From positions 3,038,001 to 3,102,000 of the forward strand of contig JBHGNT010000006.1 of the NCBI GenBank assembly GCA_043228905.1: DNA of 64,000 nucleotides, written 5' to 3'. Shown here in pieces: positions 31,324-41,901 of the stretch. The notes under the pieces were generated by a model. That model worked only from the letters and a program-made list of their open reading frames with translations. It searched no databases and was not told where the DNA came from. Source of the stretch: Azolla caroliniana. Its lineage: Eukaryota > Polypodiophyta. The position numbers were made by a program, and so were the translations under genes. How positions within the stretch are numbered: the stretch's first letter is position 1; each line of letters begins with the position of its first letter.

Positions 31324-32068
31324 TGTCGTGAAGAATTTCGTCCAGAGGTGGAAACCGGGAAACATTGGCTACATCGGCGGGGTGTAGCAGGTGTGTTCAC
31401 CCTTGTACATTTAGCGTGAATAACGAGGGCGCCTTTATGGCGCCGAAGAGTAGTTAAGTCGGGATTTATCCCACATTGTAACGCATCCCTCTCCCTGTTC
31501 TATAAAAGGAAGGGAGCGCCCTTTGTGAAAGGGGTTGCCCATTTTGGCGTTAGAGGGTATACCGTTAGATTTAGGGTTAGTTACGCTTCTTCTTCTTCTT
31601 CCCCCTTCGTGTTTTGCTTAGGGTTTGCTTTGGCTTGGCCTCCTGTGCAAGACCCCGCTCGGCGCGACGCACCGAGAGCTCCCTGACGGCGGCTTCACAG
31701 CAGATGACTATTGAAACCTACCTTGGTCCGGCTCGAAGCTGGGAATGTATTCTTCCTTTATATATATATTCATTTGCGTCTGTTTGTGTATATTCGCGTC
31801 CCTGTTGGTGTCGGGTGCTTCCCCTTTCCTATGTTTCCTGTACATAAGGGCGTGAGTCGGGTCGGCATGTGTGTGTGTGTGCGTGTGTGTGCGTGAGTCG
31901 ATGTTAAGCGCGCGCTCCCTCTCTTTCCCTCTCTCCCTTCGGTCGCTTCCGGTGTTCTTCTGGGATTCCCCGGAAACGGTGAAGCACGACTTCCTACGGT
32001 CCGTCACTCCCTAGTCCAAGACCCCCGTGGTCCCGCCTTTCTCCACGCACGCGCGTAATAACGCGACA
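31324..32068 (+). repeat. 3' LTR of element O
   Basis: 745 bp, TGTCGTGAAGAA ... AACGCGACA. TATAAAA at 31501-31507; terminal hairpin ACGCACGCGCGT at 32045-32056. Followed by ACGG. Confidence 0.93.
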
Positions 32069-32071
32069 ACG

Positions 32072-32141
32072 GAATGTAGTGGCTGAACCCATGACCTCTT
32101 GGTCTCCATTGGGCAACTTTACCAACTGAGCTACATCCATC
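32072..32141 (-). repeat. tRNA-derived SINE-like head at the O insertion site
   Basis: On the minus strand GATGTAGCTCAGTTGGTAAA has a perfect pol III A box (TAGCTCAGTTGG) and AGGTCATGGGTTCAGCC a weak B box. A GATGTA/TACATT pairing can still be drawn between its ends. It is not a clean tRNA (no acceptable anticodon or T arm), so SINE head or tRNA relic. A long CT microsatellite adjoins it. Confidence 0.5.
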
Positions 32142-32142
32142 T

Positions 32143-32143
32143 A

Positions 32144-32180
<37 letters not shown>
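32143..32180. repeat. (CT)n microsatellite
   Basis: CT dinucleotide run of about 38 bp next to the SINE-like head. Confidence 0.9.
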
Positions 32181-32182
<2 letters not shown>

Positions 32183-33716
32183 TAAAAGCACACAATTATC
32201 TTTATTGTATCTAAAATCCACTTAGCTACAACACTTCTTAGTCTCCTCTACCTATCATATGCCTATGTAGGGAGAGGGACATATTGTAATGCTATTAAAA
32301 AACTTGAATATGTATTTGAGGAAATGATCCCCACATGCTCTAACATCCAAAAATTCCACATTCTCTCTCTCCACATCCAAAATGTTTGAATAACATTCGC
32401 ATTCGTTTTCCAATGTAGGAAAACAAATGTTATGCTAGACAACACGAATTTTACGTACTATGGGGTAGATTATTGTCACAACTTGTTTTAGTAATTAGTT
32501 TGATCCGTAGTAGCTCATATGTTATTGACAAGTCATCCTTCCCTCCCACAAGAAAGTACACAATGGTATGTCCCCACAAAACGACCTTGAGGTGACCTTA
32601 AGAAGAACACATGACTAGGACATCAGGTTTTTGGCAAGAACACAAAAGGACGTTACTTCTTTTGGTGCTATTGTTGGGGATTAAAGCTACCACTCAAAGG
32701 TAGTGGAGATTTTTCCTAAGCTCCCATGACTTTGTTTAGGATAAAGATGTGAGGAGGAACCACCTCATACCATGTGTATATGTATATGTATATGCAATAT
32801 ATGTAATGCGAATTCGTTTTCTTTTGCTTATTTTGTTTACCTATTGCCGCATAATCACAACTAATGGTTAACCATTTCTTAATCCATTGCCTTAAAATTG
32901 ATTCTAATCGTGACTACCGATTCATATTAGTCGATGTGTAAGGGCATTCTCAATATTCCTGTCCCCAAAAAATGTAATCTTAGGACAAAGAATATTAGTA
33001 CAAGCAAGAGGCTCAGTTGTATCTTTTCAAGGAATGCACTTAAAAGCCCTTTAAGGTTTAGCATGGACAAACACTCAAACTCACACACTCATCCTTCTTG
33101 TGTCAAACCATCTTGTTGAGTGTCAACAATCAAGAAGAACCATCATATTGACTTGTGTGTTATAAATTTTCAGTTATTTCCATCGTGTTGACATATAAGA
33201 ACAACGGGTTGGGTCTATTTATATGATTGAATAGTCTCACAACAAGTTGCTAGCATGAATAAAAATGTTGAACATTGGAATACCCAAAGCTTGAAAATAT
33301 CAAGTTTACACCGTCACTTTGATAAATACCATGGCCATGCCTACTTTTGATTTTGTGAGTACTTCTGCTAGTCAAGAGAAACATTAAGTAGGATCTCAAA
33401 CGTACAAGGTTGAAAACCCAACCCACCTACTTAACACACATAGACGGCAACAACAATAACTTACTCTCCAAGCTCGGACCTGGAGGCTATGCTCTAATCA
33501 ATCCATACACTCTTTAGTAATTTGAAATATAGTGGTAAGTTCGGCACACATATGCAAGCTTGTACCTCATTTTATGGGGACATGCAATGCTTATGACCAT
33601 ATTGAGAGGTTCAAGCAAATCAAACGAGCTTGTTGGGAAAACAATGAATACTTTGAGTCTCAATTTAGAGGAGCAAGCCAGGGTTTGATTTTGCATGCTT
33701 CTAGACAAAGCATGGG
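32181..33716. other. AT-rich spacer
   Basis: No gene recognised. Holds one dispersed palindromic repeat (32381-32461). The last part may belong to the LINE fragment that continues at 34784. Confidence 0.45.
32381..32461 (+). repeat. Dispersed repeat with internal palindrome, copy 1
   Basis: About 82 bp shared with 49496-49578 in the same orientation, including ATAACATTCGCATT, GTTTTCC-AATGTA-GGAAAAC and ACACGAATTTTACGTACTAT. The palindrome suggests a MITE remnant; no target duplication found. Confidence 0.6.
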
Positions 33717-33733
33717 ATAACTTCCTTTGCATA

Positions 33734-34766
33734 ATTTAGATTGGGATCCGGCTGATTATCAATGGAAAAAGCCGAGTTATGGTGGATATGGTAAACATTT
33801 GGAGTTTTTCCAATATTCAGTTAAGCTAGGTAGAAATTTATTGTTGCAATCAAAGTATAAATGTTTTGCTGCCATGAAGCACTGGTCTGAGAATAATGTG
33901 CAGGAATTCCAACTTGCAAAATTTTGGAAATGGTTGTGGAGCCGAAAAAAGTCATTTGATTTCGATGGATGTTGATTCATTATGCTCTTCCTGTTGGTGA
34001 TTGGTTGAGACAGCATCAACAATATGCTTGTGGATTGCATTGTGGTGCACCTACTGAATCGATTTTGCACGTGCTTTGGTTATGTCCCAAGATCAAGAAA
34101 TTTTGGAGTAAGTTGTTTTTATTGTTGAGACAACACTACTCTCGATCAATATTCTCTTGGGGTGCAGTATTGTGGGGTGTCCTTCATGGAGAGGTTATTA
34201 GGTATGAAAGTATGCATGCTTCTCATGTATTTCATTTTTCTTATGGACACCTCTCTCTCACCTCGTTTCCTTCTTCTATTTCACGGTTCAGAATTAAAAA
34301 TCTGGTCATTTGGTGTACAATTACGTCATTGGCTCTTTGGATAATATGGAAAGTGAGATGTGATTTTGTTTTTAACAATGCCCATATACAGCTCAACACT
34401 ATGCTTATTGAATTCCGGATGTTGTTTGTTCACACACTTCATGGCCAATATGATGATTTGCAAGGTTTAGATGATGTTTTGTGGCAACATCAAGTGGCAT
34501 TTAAGAACCGATGGCAAGGACTCCAATTATTTTCAGAGACAACTGTTGGTCCAAAGTGGAATTATGCCATACCTTCGTTTATGTTGGATAGTGGATAGTA
34601 AGTATTGTTCTACTTGTTCATATATGACATCATCAGTATCATCAGATGTACTAGCTTTTGTATCTTACAAAAAGAAGTGAGATGAAATGTCTCCTATTTT
34701 TCTTATGTAGACTTTTCAAGTAATATACTAAGGTGTATCTTCCTTAAAAATAAAATAAAAATAAAA
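33734..34766 (+). mobile_element. 5'-truncated LINE with 17-bp target duplication
   Basis: ATAACTTCCTTTGCATA (33717-33733) and ATAACTTCCTTTACATA (34767-34783) flank it, with one mismatch, after an (AAAAT)n tail. Coding remnant: LDWDPADYQW ... KFWKWLW, the zf-RVT block LHCGAPTESILHVLWLCP, and the C-terminal region with HTLHGQYDDL, in two frames. It inserted into another LINE fragment, which resumes at 34784. Confidence 0.85.
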
Positions 34767-34783
34767 ATAACTTCCTTTACATA

Positions 34784-35456
34784 AAAGCATGGTGATCCTA
34801 CTCACATGACAAAATTTTGGAAATGTCAATGGGGTATGCAAATTCCAAAGAAGATTGGTCTATTTAGATGGTTGATTGTTCATTATGTGGTTCCTATTAG
34901 GGTTTGGATGTATTGTAAAGATGTGGATAAGATGTGTCATTTTTGTGGGTTAGAAGTGGAGTCTTGTCATCACCTATTCTAGTCATGTATGGCTGCCAAA
35001 TTGGTTTTGAAAAGGTTTTTTTACGTCTCTTTCATGAGGTGTATGGCTCTAGAGTATATAAATGGGGGGTAGTGATGTGGGTTGATATTAAGGGTGAGGT
35101 ACAAGATTATGAAAAAGAAAAGGTTAACATTGCATTATATACAAGAAGTCGATATGTTGAGGAAGTGTCGCCTTGTATGCCTATTAATTCAGTCCAGAAT
35201 GGAGTGGTTTGGAAGACGATTAGTTCAATAACCTTATGGGTTTTGTGGACTAGTAGATGTCAAAGGATATTTCAGCAAATTCAATGGAATGTTGTGGATG
35301 TAGTCTAAGGAGATTTGGGTGACCTTGGTGCATACACTAAAAGGACGATATGATGTTATCAAAGGTGATTCAGATGTAGTCTTTCAAAAGCGAGAGGTTT
35401 TTAAGAAGAGATGGGAAAGGATGAAGGTATTCTGCATGGTTAATGGTGTTATACGT
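34784..35456 (+). pseudogene. LINE 3' fragment, left part (split by gypsy C)
   Basis: MTKFWKCQWGMQIPKKIGLF, then CHFCGLEVESCHHLF (zf-RVT) and HTLKGRYDVIKGDSD, with stops and frameshifts. The sequence runs into the gypsy C target duplication at 35453-35456 and continues at 42771. Its 5' end is not clear; part may lie left of 33717. Confidence 0.75.
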
Positions 35457-36251
35457 TGTCGTGAAGAAAACCGTCCATAGGCGGAATCGGCGCACCTAGG
35501 CGTGGGAACCGGTTCTTCACGCGCGCAAGCTCCAGGTTGTACATAAAAGCGAATTATGAGGATAATCGGCAGGAACGGGCCCTAACTCAAGTGGAGACAA
35601 AGACCGCGCGAACAGTCTTTTCGGTCGCGCGCGCGAACTGTACGAGTCGGCGGCGTAACTACGCGGATGCGTGAAAAACGGAGCGGATCCCTGTCCAAAA
35701 GGGACAAGGAATAAAGCTGATATGACGGCCTGCTCGTCGGCCTATATAAGGAGGAGGAAAGAGCTGTTGCAGGGATCTCGCGCAGAGAGGACGAAGTGCT
35801 GCCGGACCGTTTCTGGGCGCTTCTCTCTCTCTCTCTCTGTGTTTCCTTCCTTCTCGAGCTCCATAGCTTCTGTGCAGAGTTCCGAGGAGGCTCGCGCTGT
35901 TTCGAGGAACGCCCGAGTGCTTCCGGCAGCACCTCCGACCTGCTACCCCGTTTGTGCGTCGAAGCGAACAGGCATCGGCATCTGTTCGCCGGCCTGTTCG
36001 GTTGTAAACAACCTGTGCCCCATCGAGGGTTGTAGTCGTGTTAGCCATTTTTGTTAATACACTTATTTAGTCGTTCGCATCTGTCTGTGTCGGTGTCTGT
36101 TCGCGTTCTCCGTGCTGAAGGGCCGTGTCCCTGCGTATCCCCGGTCCTGCGTAGCCGGTTCTCTCTCTTTCTCCTCCCTTGCTTGCTCTTTGGTTCGAGA
36201 CCCCCGCGGTCCCGCCTCATTTTCACACGCACTTGCGTAATAATCTCGACA
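35457..36251 (+). repeat. 5' LTR of gypsy C
   Basis: TGTCGTGAAGAAAACCGTCC ... TCTCGACA, 795 bp. TATATAAG at 35743-35750. Near its end GACCCCCGCGGTCCC (36199-36213) and ACGCACTTGCGT (36227-36238). Confidence 0.94.
35743..35750 (+). promoter_or_regulatory. TATA box of gypsy C LTR
   Basis: TATATAAG, followed about 50 bp on by the shared GAGGACGAAGTGCTGCCG. Repeated at 42258 in the 3' LTR. Confidence 0.55.
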
Positions 36252-36255
36252 TATT

Positions 36256-36272
36256 TGGTGAACCCGACGTGA
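36256..36272 (+). other. Primer-binding site of gypsy C
   Basis: TGGTGAACCCGACGTGA, four bases after the LTR; same as in A and O. Confidence 0.7.
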
Positions 36273-36295
36273 AAGAGGCGGCAGAAGAGCAGAAG

Positions 36296-38422
36296 ATGAG
36301 GGGGTCGGATCTCGCAGAGGCCATGGCTTCGGCCGTGGATCGGATTGTAAACGCGCGCGAGATCACCGGTGCCCTCGACAGAGCTATTGAGGCGGTCGTC
36401 GGCACGATCGGCCGGTTCGACGGGAAGGATGCCACGAAGTATTTGGCGTCCTACGGTGCAGAGATGCTGATGCGGGACATTCCGGAAGAAAGACGTCTTG
36501 CCGGATTTCCCCGAGTGGCGATGCCGAGCATCCATGCGGAGGTGCTCGAGGTGCGGACGGAGAGCCGTACCTGGGAGGAGTTCGAAGGTCGGCTCCTAGA
36601 GAAATACGGGCTGGACGACGCGCTCCGGCTTTCGAAGCGAAAGTTCATGGAATGGGTGGAGTCCCCGGGGAAGGGAAGAAACGCGTCGGCGCTCCTCCGG
36701 GAGTTCGAGGAAAACTTTGCGCGCCTTTCGGCGCTCGACCGAACCATCCTGGACACGAGCCGGGTCTTGCTGTTTGTCAAGACGGTCGACGAGCGGGATC
36801 GGGAGCAAGTGGGCCTCTTGCTGGAAACCGAAGACGGGCTCACTACCGACTGGGCGGCTGTCAGGAAGGTCTGTGGCCGTTTCGACAAACGACGAGAATG
36901 GGCGGATAACGGGGCGACCGGGTCGGGCTCGGTCGCAGCAAGGAAGCTTGAACCAGCGCCACAGGTGCGCAAGGAAGAGACCCAGGGGTGGTTGGAAACC
37001 GGTTCGGCTTCGACCGGCGTAGTCAGAGGCTCAACCGGAGGAGCGGCGCTGGAGGAATTGACGAAGGCGATAAAGGACCTCCAAATCGCGCAGGCCCGAA
37101 GGGAAGGAGGCGAACCGGCTCGTGACCGACGGCCGGCGGCAGGAAACAGGTGCATGTGGTGCGATGAAGTCGGCCACATTCGGAAGGACTGCGGCGACTT
37201 CGCGGAGGCGATGAGGACCAGGGTGGTGTACCTGTGGGAAGGACGGGTGCATGTCGGCGACACCCGAAGGGCCCTGAGCCGAAACGACGGAAAAGGTGGT
37301 ATGAAAGGGTTGATGGAAGAGGCGGCGGCCCGACACGCGGAAACCGTCCACTACTCGGCGTCAGCCGGCATTCGAGTCGGGGGCGGCGAGGCCCGAAGGG
37401 AAAGCAATGCCGGATTCTGGCCGACGATGCTGGAAGGCCTTGCCGGTGCAAGGCTTAAAGGGGAGGAATCGGACCGTGCGGAGAAATGGGTACGGGAGAT
37501 GACCGGGTGGAGCGACCCGGTCGAGGAAAGGACGGGCTTCGTGGAAGCCGCTTGCCAGAACTTCGAGGCTCTAGTAGAAGAGAAGCGGGTGGGGAGACCC
37601 GGGACGACCGGGCCCTCACAACGATACGAGACCCGGTCCGGGCCGCGACGGGACGAAGCCGGCGAGGCCGGTACGCAAGATAAACCCCAGAAGTGCGGGT
37701 ACCGTCTGGGGACGGAGATAGAAAGGACCACGGACTTACGAAAGGTCCTGGAGGAGCGGATCCTCGACAGCAAGGTGGAGCTGTCGTTACGAGAGGTGCT
37801 GGGAATCGCCAAGAAGGAGTTCCACGACTCCATCGTGGACTTGGTGAAACGGAAGAGGCTGTCGACGGAGACAGAACCGGAAAGACCGGTGGAAGTGCGG
37901 ACGACGCACCTAGACGACATGGCGCTGGGAGACGAGTGGGCGGAAAGCCACTATTCGAGACCACACTGGGCCCGAGCGACCACGGAAACCCCGGTGAAGA
38001 TCGGCGATGTCCAGGAACCGGTGATAGCTTTGGTGGACCACGGATCGGAGATCAATTTGATGTCCATGGACTTCTATAAGAAGGGCAAATGGCCGATCAA
38101 CACCAAGCACGGGTGGAAAATAAGGGCAGCAACGCGCGCCACCGAGGAACTGCACGGGGCCTGTCCGAATGTGCGAGTCAAGATCGGCGACGTCGAGATT
38201 GACCAGCACTTCTTCGTGCAGGAGAAGTCTTCGCATCCGGTCATTCTGGGAGAGCCGTACATCACGGCGGCGCGAATGGAGACCAAAGTGCTGGACAATG
38301 GTTCGGCCTACGCAAGGGTCAAAAGCCAAGACGGGCGCCATTCGGTCCAGTTTCTGACGGTACGGCCGAACCACGAACGTAACCGCGATTCCCTCGGTTC
38401 CGAAAACCGAGAGGATTTTTAG
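36296..38422 (+). CDS. Gag-protease polyprotein of gypsy C (ORF1)
   Basis: 708 residues from ATG at 36296, in register with element A. CCHC knuckle CMWCDEVGHIRKDC at residues 286-299 and protease-like ALVDHGSEINLM with the Asp at residue 581 (38036). The unusual His in D-H-G is thus shared by both copies and is not a random mutation in one. The frame is also open upstream into the LTR (to 36179); I prefer 36296 because it matches A and follows the primer site. The protein ends shortly after the protease (SLGSENREDF). Role: particle assembly and polyprotein cleavage. Confidence 0.9.
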   Translation: MRGSDLAEAMASAVDRIVNAREITGALDRAIEAVVGTIGRFDGKDATKYLASYGAEMLMRDIPEERRLAGFPRVAMPSIHAEVLEVRTESRTWEEFEGRLLEKYGLDDALRLSKRKFMEWVESPGKGRNASALLREFEENFARLSALDRTILDTSRVLLFVKTVDERDREQVGLLLETEDGLTTDWAAVRKVCGRFDKRREWADNGATGSGSVAARKLEPAPQVRKEETQGWLETGSASTGVVRGSTGGAALEELTKAIKDLQIAQARREGGEPARDRRPAAGNRCMWCDEVGHIRKDCGDFAEAMRTRVVYLWEGRVHVGDTRRALSRNDGKGGMKGLMEEAAARHAETVHYSASAGIRVGGGEARRESNAGFWPTMLEGLAGARLKGEESDRAEKWVREMTGWSDPVEERTGFVEAACQNFEALVEEKRVGRPGTTGPSQRYETRSGPRRDEAGEAGTQDKPQKCGYRLGTEIERTTDLRKVLEERILDSKVELSLREVLGIAKKEFHDSIVDLVKRKRLSTETEPERPVEVRTTHLDDMALGDEWAESHYSRPHWARATTETPVKIGDVQEPVIALVDHGSEINLMSMDFYKKGKWPINTKHGWKIRAATRATEELHGACPNVRVKIGDVEIDQHFFVQEKSSHPVILGEPYITAARMETKVLDNGSAYARVKSQDGRHSVQFLTVRPNHERNRDSLGSENREDF

Positions 38423-38544
38423 AGAGGACTGCCAAGGCGTGGGGCCGCGACAGTCCGGATGCCCCGGGAAAACCCCACATCTGTACGATAAAACCGTGTA
38501 CAATAGGTAGGAAAATTTGCTTCTCCGACAGCGGAGCATGTACG
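38423..38544 (+). other. Gap between the two ORFs of gypsy C
   Basis: 122 bp, as in element A. A pyrimidine-rich AG (TTTGCTTCTCCGACAG, ending 38531) precedes the ORF2 ATG by 13 bases and could act as a splice acceptor. Confidence 0.4.
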
Positions 38545-41500
38545 ATGGTCGGCGTCACCGGCCGAGAGAAAACAAGGACGGAGGGGAGACTTCGGGCGTG
38601 TGGGGTTCTCGGCCCTGACGAAGGAGTCAACGGAGCCGTGGAGGCAGTCTCCTTCGACGACACCTTGGGGATGCTGGGGAAGGTAGTCGAAGAAGACCTT
38701 AACGAAGACCGGACGATACCGGTATGTTCCGAAGAAATGTACGAAGTCATCGCGGACTTCGGTCGAGGGCTCGAGTCGGAACGGACGGCCCGAGTGAGCA
38801 CCAAGTACAAGACGGTGGACCGGAAGGTGAGGCCAGTTGCGGCGCCCTTACCGGAGGGCAGCGAATCCCGAATCAAAGGGGTTGCATCGGACCCCAGCTT
38901 ACGAGATCCGGCCTGCATAGGACACACCTTCACCAACGAGACGCTCCGCGAGCTGAAGATAGGTGGGGGCGGGTTCCTACTGCCGGCGGAGGAAGACCGG
39001 TTCCGGAGAATGCTCGGAAGGCACGAGAAAGCCTTCGCATTCTCGCCGGAGGAAATCGGGTGCGTGGACCCGACGATCGTAGAGCCGATGGTGATATTCA
39101 CAGTACCGCATGTACCGTGGAATCTCAAGCCAATTTCGGTTCCGAGAGCTCACATCCCGGAGTTGATGGAGCTGTTGAAGCAGAAAGTTGATATGGGCAT
39201 TCTCGAGCCGTCGAGCGCCCCGTATTCAAACCGCTGGTTTACCGTGCCAAAGAAAAACGGATCATTGCGCTTCATTCAGGACCTGCAGCCGGTCAATAGG
39301 GTGACCATTCGGAACGCAGGGATCGGACCGACCATAGACGAGTTCGCGGAGGCCTTCGCCGGGAGGTCGATTTACTCGGTCGGTGATCTATACTCAGGGT
39401 ACGACCAGTTCCAGCTAGCCGTGGAAAGCAGAGACATTACGACGATGCGAACTCCCCTCGGCCTAGTGCGGATGTGTACGCTGCCGCAAGGAGGGACCAA
39501 CTCGGTGGCCCACATGGTGAATGCGATGAACAAGGTGCTGAGGGACTGCATCCCGGACATCACCGTGCCTTTTCTAGACGACATCCCGATCAAGGGATGC
39601 CCGGTAGAAGAGAAGGACGAGACGGTCGGGCCGGACGGATGCCGGCGGTTCGTGATGGCGCACATCGACGACTGCGAGAAGGTGCTGCAAAGGCTAGAGG
39701 ACGCGAGGCTCACCTTCTCGGGGGAGAAATCAGCCTTCGGGCAGTCGGAAATCATGGTGGTCGGACACTTATGTGGGCCATATGGCCGGAAACCGTCTCC
39801 GGCAAAGGTAGAAGCCATCTCCGCGATGAAGCCCGACTGCAGCTCGGTCACGGAAGTACGAAGATTCTTGGGAGCATGCGCCTTTTACCACATATGGATC
39901 CCGCATTACGCGCACGTCGCGGAGCCGCTGTACGGATTATTGAAGAAAGGGCGAAGATTCGAATGGCTAGACAAGCACGCGGAGTCGGTCCGGAAGCTGA
40001 AGGAGGCTCTTTCGGCAGCACCGGCGCTCCGAAAGGCTGTCTACGGGAAGGGCACCCCAGTGTACATAACGGTTGACACGAGTCCGACCGGAATCGGGTG
40101 GGTCGTCAACCAAGAAGACGAGGACGGCAATCGGTTTCCGATCCGATTCGGCGCGAAGGTACTCAGCGAACGGCAGCGAGGATACGCCCAGGTTAAACGC
40201 GAACTCTGGGGTATCGTTTCGGCGGTGAAGGCCGACAAGGACTATCTGATCGGGACGGAGGTAATCATAGAGACGGATTGCATGCCGATTCTCGGCATGG
40301 TTTCCGGCTGCGCGACGCCGGACCTGGCAATGCTCAGGTGGATAGCGTACATCAAGTCCCTAGACCCGGTAATACGACACATTTCCGGGAAAGACAACGC
40401 CATGGCCGACATGCTTTCAAGGGCGAGATTCGAGGACGAGGGCGGCATGGTCTCGGAGGACGAAGAGGTCGGCGTGGACTTCTTCGAGACTGCGCATGTA
40501 ACAACCGGCGGGACAAGCACTCCGGAGCTTAACGACTTCGACGCGAGCAAGTACGACGGGGAGTGGCTGCAGATCGGTGGGTTTTTGAAGACAATGACGC
40601 CCGATGCGTCATGGACAAAGGACGAGGCCAACCGGATCCGGAGGAAAGCGTACCGGTTCTTTCTCCGGGATGGCTACCTATGGAAGCACCCGAAGAAGAG
40701 GGACGGCGCTCCGCTCCGGGTGGTGGCGATGAAGGAAGAACAGGAGGAGCTGCTGACGGCCTACCACGACAGCCCTTGGGCTGGACACCGCGGAACATGG
40801 GCTACGTTTGAGAAACTGAAGGGGAAGTATTGGTGGCCGGGGCAGTACCAGGACGTGCATCGGTTCGTGACAACTTGCGAGAGCTGTCAGATGCACTCCA
40901 TAGTCCGACATCGGGACGAGCTTCACCCCACGTACCCTCCGACCATCCACTTCAAATGGATGGTAGATCTGGTAACGATGCCAATGGGAGTAGGACAGAT
41001 GCGGTACCTGGTCCTAGCGCGGGAGGATCTGACGAACCAGGTGGAAGGCCGGGCCCTTCCAAACAAAACGACCGCGGCCGTATGCCGGTTCCTAATCGAA
41101 GACGTGATATGCCGGTACGGGTGCGTCGGGAAGATCGTGGCTGACCGAGGGGAGTTGGACGCCGAAGAAGCCGCGGAGCTGTTCGACCGGCTGGGAGTCA
41201 AGCTCTCGCTCACCACTGCGTACAACCCGGAGGCGAATGGGAAGGTGGAGCGCGGACACGGGCCGATCGTCAAGGCGTTGGTTCGGGCATGCGGAGGCCA
41301 AGTCGGTAACTGGCCGCGGCTGCTACCCTATGCTTTGTGGGCAGACCGGACCACGCACAGTTCGGTAACCGGGTACATGCCGACGGAGCTCATGTTCGGC
41401 CAGAAGCCGATCATGCCGATGGAACGGACGATCTCCTCATGGGCCACGGTCGATTGGAGGGACGAGATGAGCCGGGAGGAGTTGTTGGCCGCGCGTATAC

Positions 41501-41901
41501 GACAACTCGAGCGGAGACCGGAGGACGTGGAACTGGCTACGGAGAGGCTCCGGGTAGCGAGGGCAAAGAACAAAGCCAGGTTCGACCGAACGCACCGGCT
41601 CCGACCGAAGAAGATCGAAGAAGGTGACTGGGTGCTCGTCTACGACAGCAGTCTCGACAACCAGCACCGAGCTACGAGGAAGTTCGCACGTAGGTGGTTT
41701 GGGCCTTACGCGGTACGGAGCGCCAATGGCAACGGGACATATCACCTGGCGGAACTCGACGGCACGAGAATGGCGATACCGGTTGCAGGGAAGCGGATCA
41801 AAGCGTTCAAAAAACGACACGACGACGAGCCAGACCCGGCTCTTCTAGTCAGCAGTGACGAACGATCCGAAAACGAGGAAGAACCGACGGGCGAGGAATG
41901 A
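38545..41901 (+). CDS. RT-RNase H-integrase polyprotein of gypsy C (ORF2)
   Basis: 1118 residues from ATG (MVGVTGREK). RT with SSAPYSNRWFTVPKKNGS, GDLYSGYDQ and FLDD at residue 343. RNase H with VDTSPTGIGW (Asp 511), KRELWGI, ETDC and KDNAMADMLSR. Integrase zinc finger, H-x-G-H near residues 740-750 and CESCQ at 778. Integrase core Asp 808 (WMVDLV), Asp 867 (ADRGELD) and Glu 902 (KVERG). GPY/F module near residue 1050 (RWFGPYAV). The tail is acidic and there is no chromodomain. It lies 122 bp after ORF1 in another frame. Gene order is Ty3/gypsy. The FLDD and DRGE boxes differ from those I know in the common angiosperm gypsy lineages. No stop or frameshift. Confidence 0.92.
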   Translation: MVGVTGREKTRTEGRLRACGVLGPDEGVNGAVEAVSFDDTLGMLGKVVEEDLNEDRTIPVCSEEMYEVIADFGRGLESERTARVSTKYKTVDRKVRPVAAPLPEGSESRIKGVASDPSLRDPACIGHTFTNETLRELKIGGGGFLLPAEEDRFRRMLGRHEKAFAFSPEEIGCVDPTIVEPMVIFTVPHVPWNLKPISVPRAHIPELMELLKQKVDMGILEPSSAPYSNRWFTVPKKNGSLRFIQDLQPVNRVTIRNAGIGPTIDEFAEAFAGRSIYSVGDLYSGYDQFQLAVESRDITTMRTPLGLVRMCTLPQGGTNSVAHMVNAMNKVLRDCIPDITVPFLDDIPIKGCPVEEKDETVGPDGCRRFVMAHIDDCEKVLQRLEDARLTFSGEKSAFGQSEIMVVGHLCGPYGRKPSPAKVEAISAMKPDCSSVTEVRRFLGACAFYHIWIPHYAHVAEPLYGLLKKGRRFEWLDKHAESVRKLKEALSAAPALRKAVYGKGTPVYITVDTSPTGIGWVVNQEDEDGNRFPIRFGAKVLSERQRGYAQVKRELWGIVSAVKADKDYLIGTEVIIETDCMPILGMVSGCATPDLAMLRWIAYIKSLDPVIRHISGKDNAMADMLSRARFEDEGGMVSEDEEVGVDFFETAHVTTGGTSTPELNDFDASKYDGEWLQIGGFLKTMTPDASWTKDEANRIRRKAYRFFLRDGYLWKHPKKRDGAPLRVVAMKEEQEELLTAYHDSPWAGHRGTWATFEKLKGKYWWPGQYQDVHRFVTTCESCQMHSIVRHRDELHPTYPPTIHFKWMVDLVTMPMGVGQMRYLVLAREDLTNQVEGRALPNKTTAAVCRFLIEDVICRYGCVGKIVADRGELDAEEAAELFDRLGVKLSLTTAYNPEANGKVERGHGPIVKALVRACGGQVGNWPRLLPYALWADRTTHSSVTGYMPTELMFGQKPIMPMERTISSWATVDWRDEMSREELLAARIRQLERRPEDVELATERLRVARAKNKARFDRTHRLRPKKIEEGDWVLVYDSSLDNQHRATRKFARRWFGPYAVRSANGNGTYHLAELDGTRMAIPVAGKRIKAFKKRHDDEPDPALLVSSDERSENEEEPTGEE

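Larger units (their letters stand above)
14342..32068 (+). mobile_element. Element O: large non-autonomous LTR retrotransposon, split by two later insertions
   Basis: LTRs at 14342-14689 plus 21757-22167 (5', interrupted by gypsy A) and 31324-32068 (3') both begin TGTCGTGAAGAA and end CGACA. The 4-bp duplication ACGG flanks the whole unit at 14338-14341 and 32069-32072. The interior has a primer site, a frameshifted gag-like region, about 3 kb of GC-rich non-coding sequence with a tandem array, and a polypurine tract AGGTGGGGGCAGA at 31311-31323. There is no protease, RT or integrase of its own. Without the inserts O is about 5.3 kb. The first 200 bases of the LTRs differ by about 3%, mostly C/T, so O is older than A. 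The tips, primer site and PPT match A and C, implying mobilisation by their proteins. Confidence 0.9.

Noticed and set aside
32072-32141. A functional tRNA gene on the minus strand
   Set aside because: The A box is perfect but the B box, T arm and anticodon arm do not form a proper cloverleaf.
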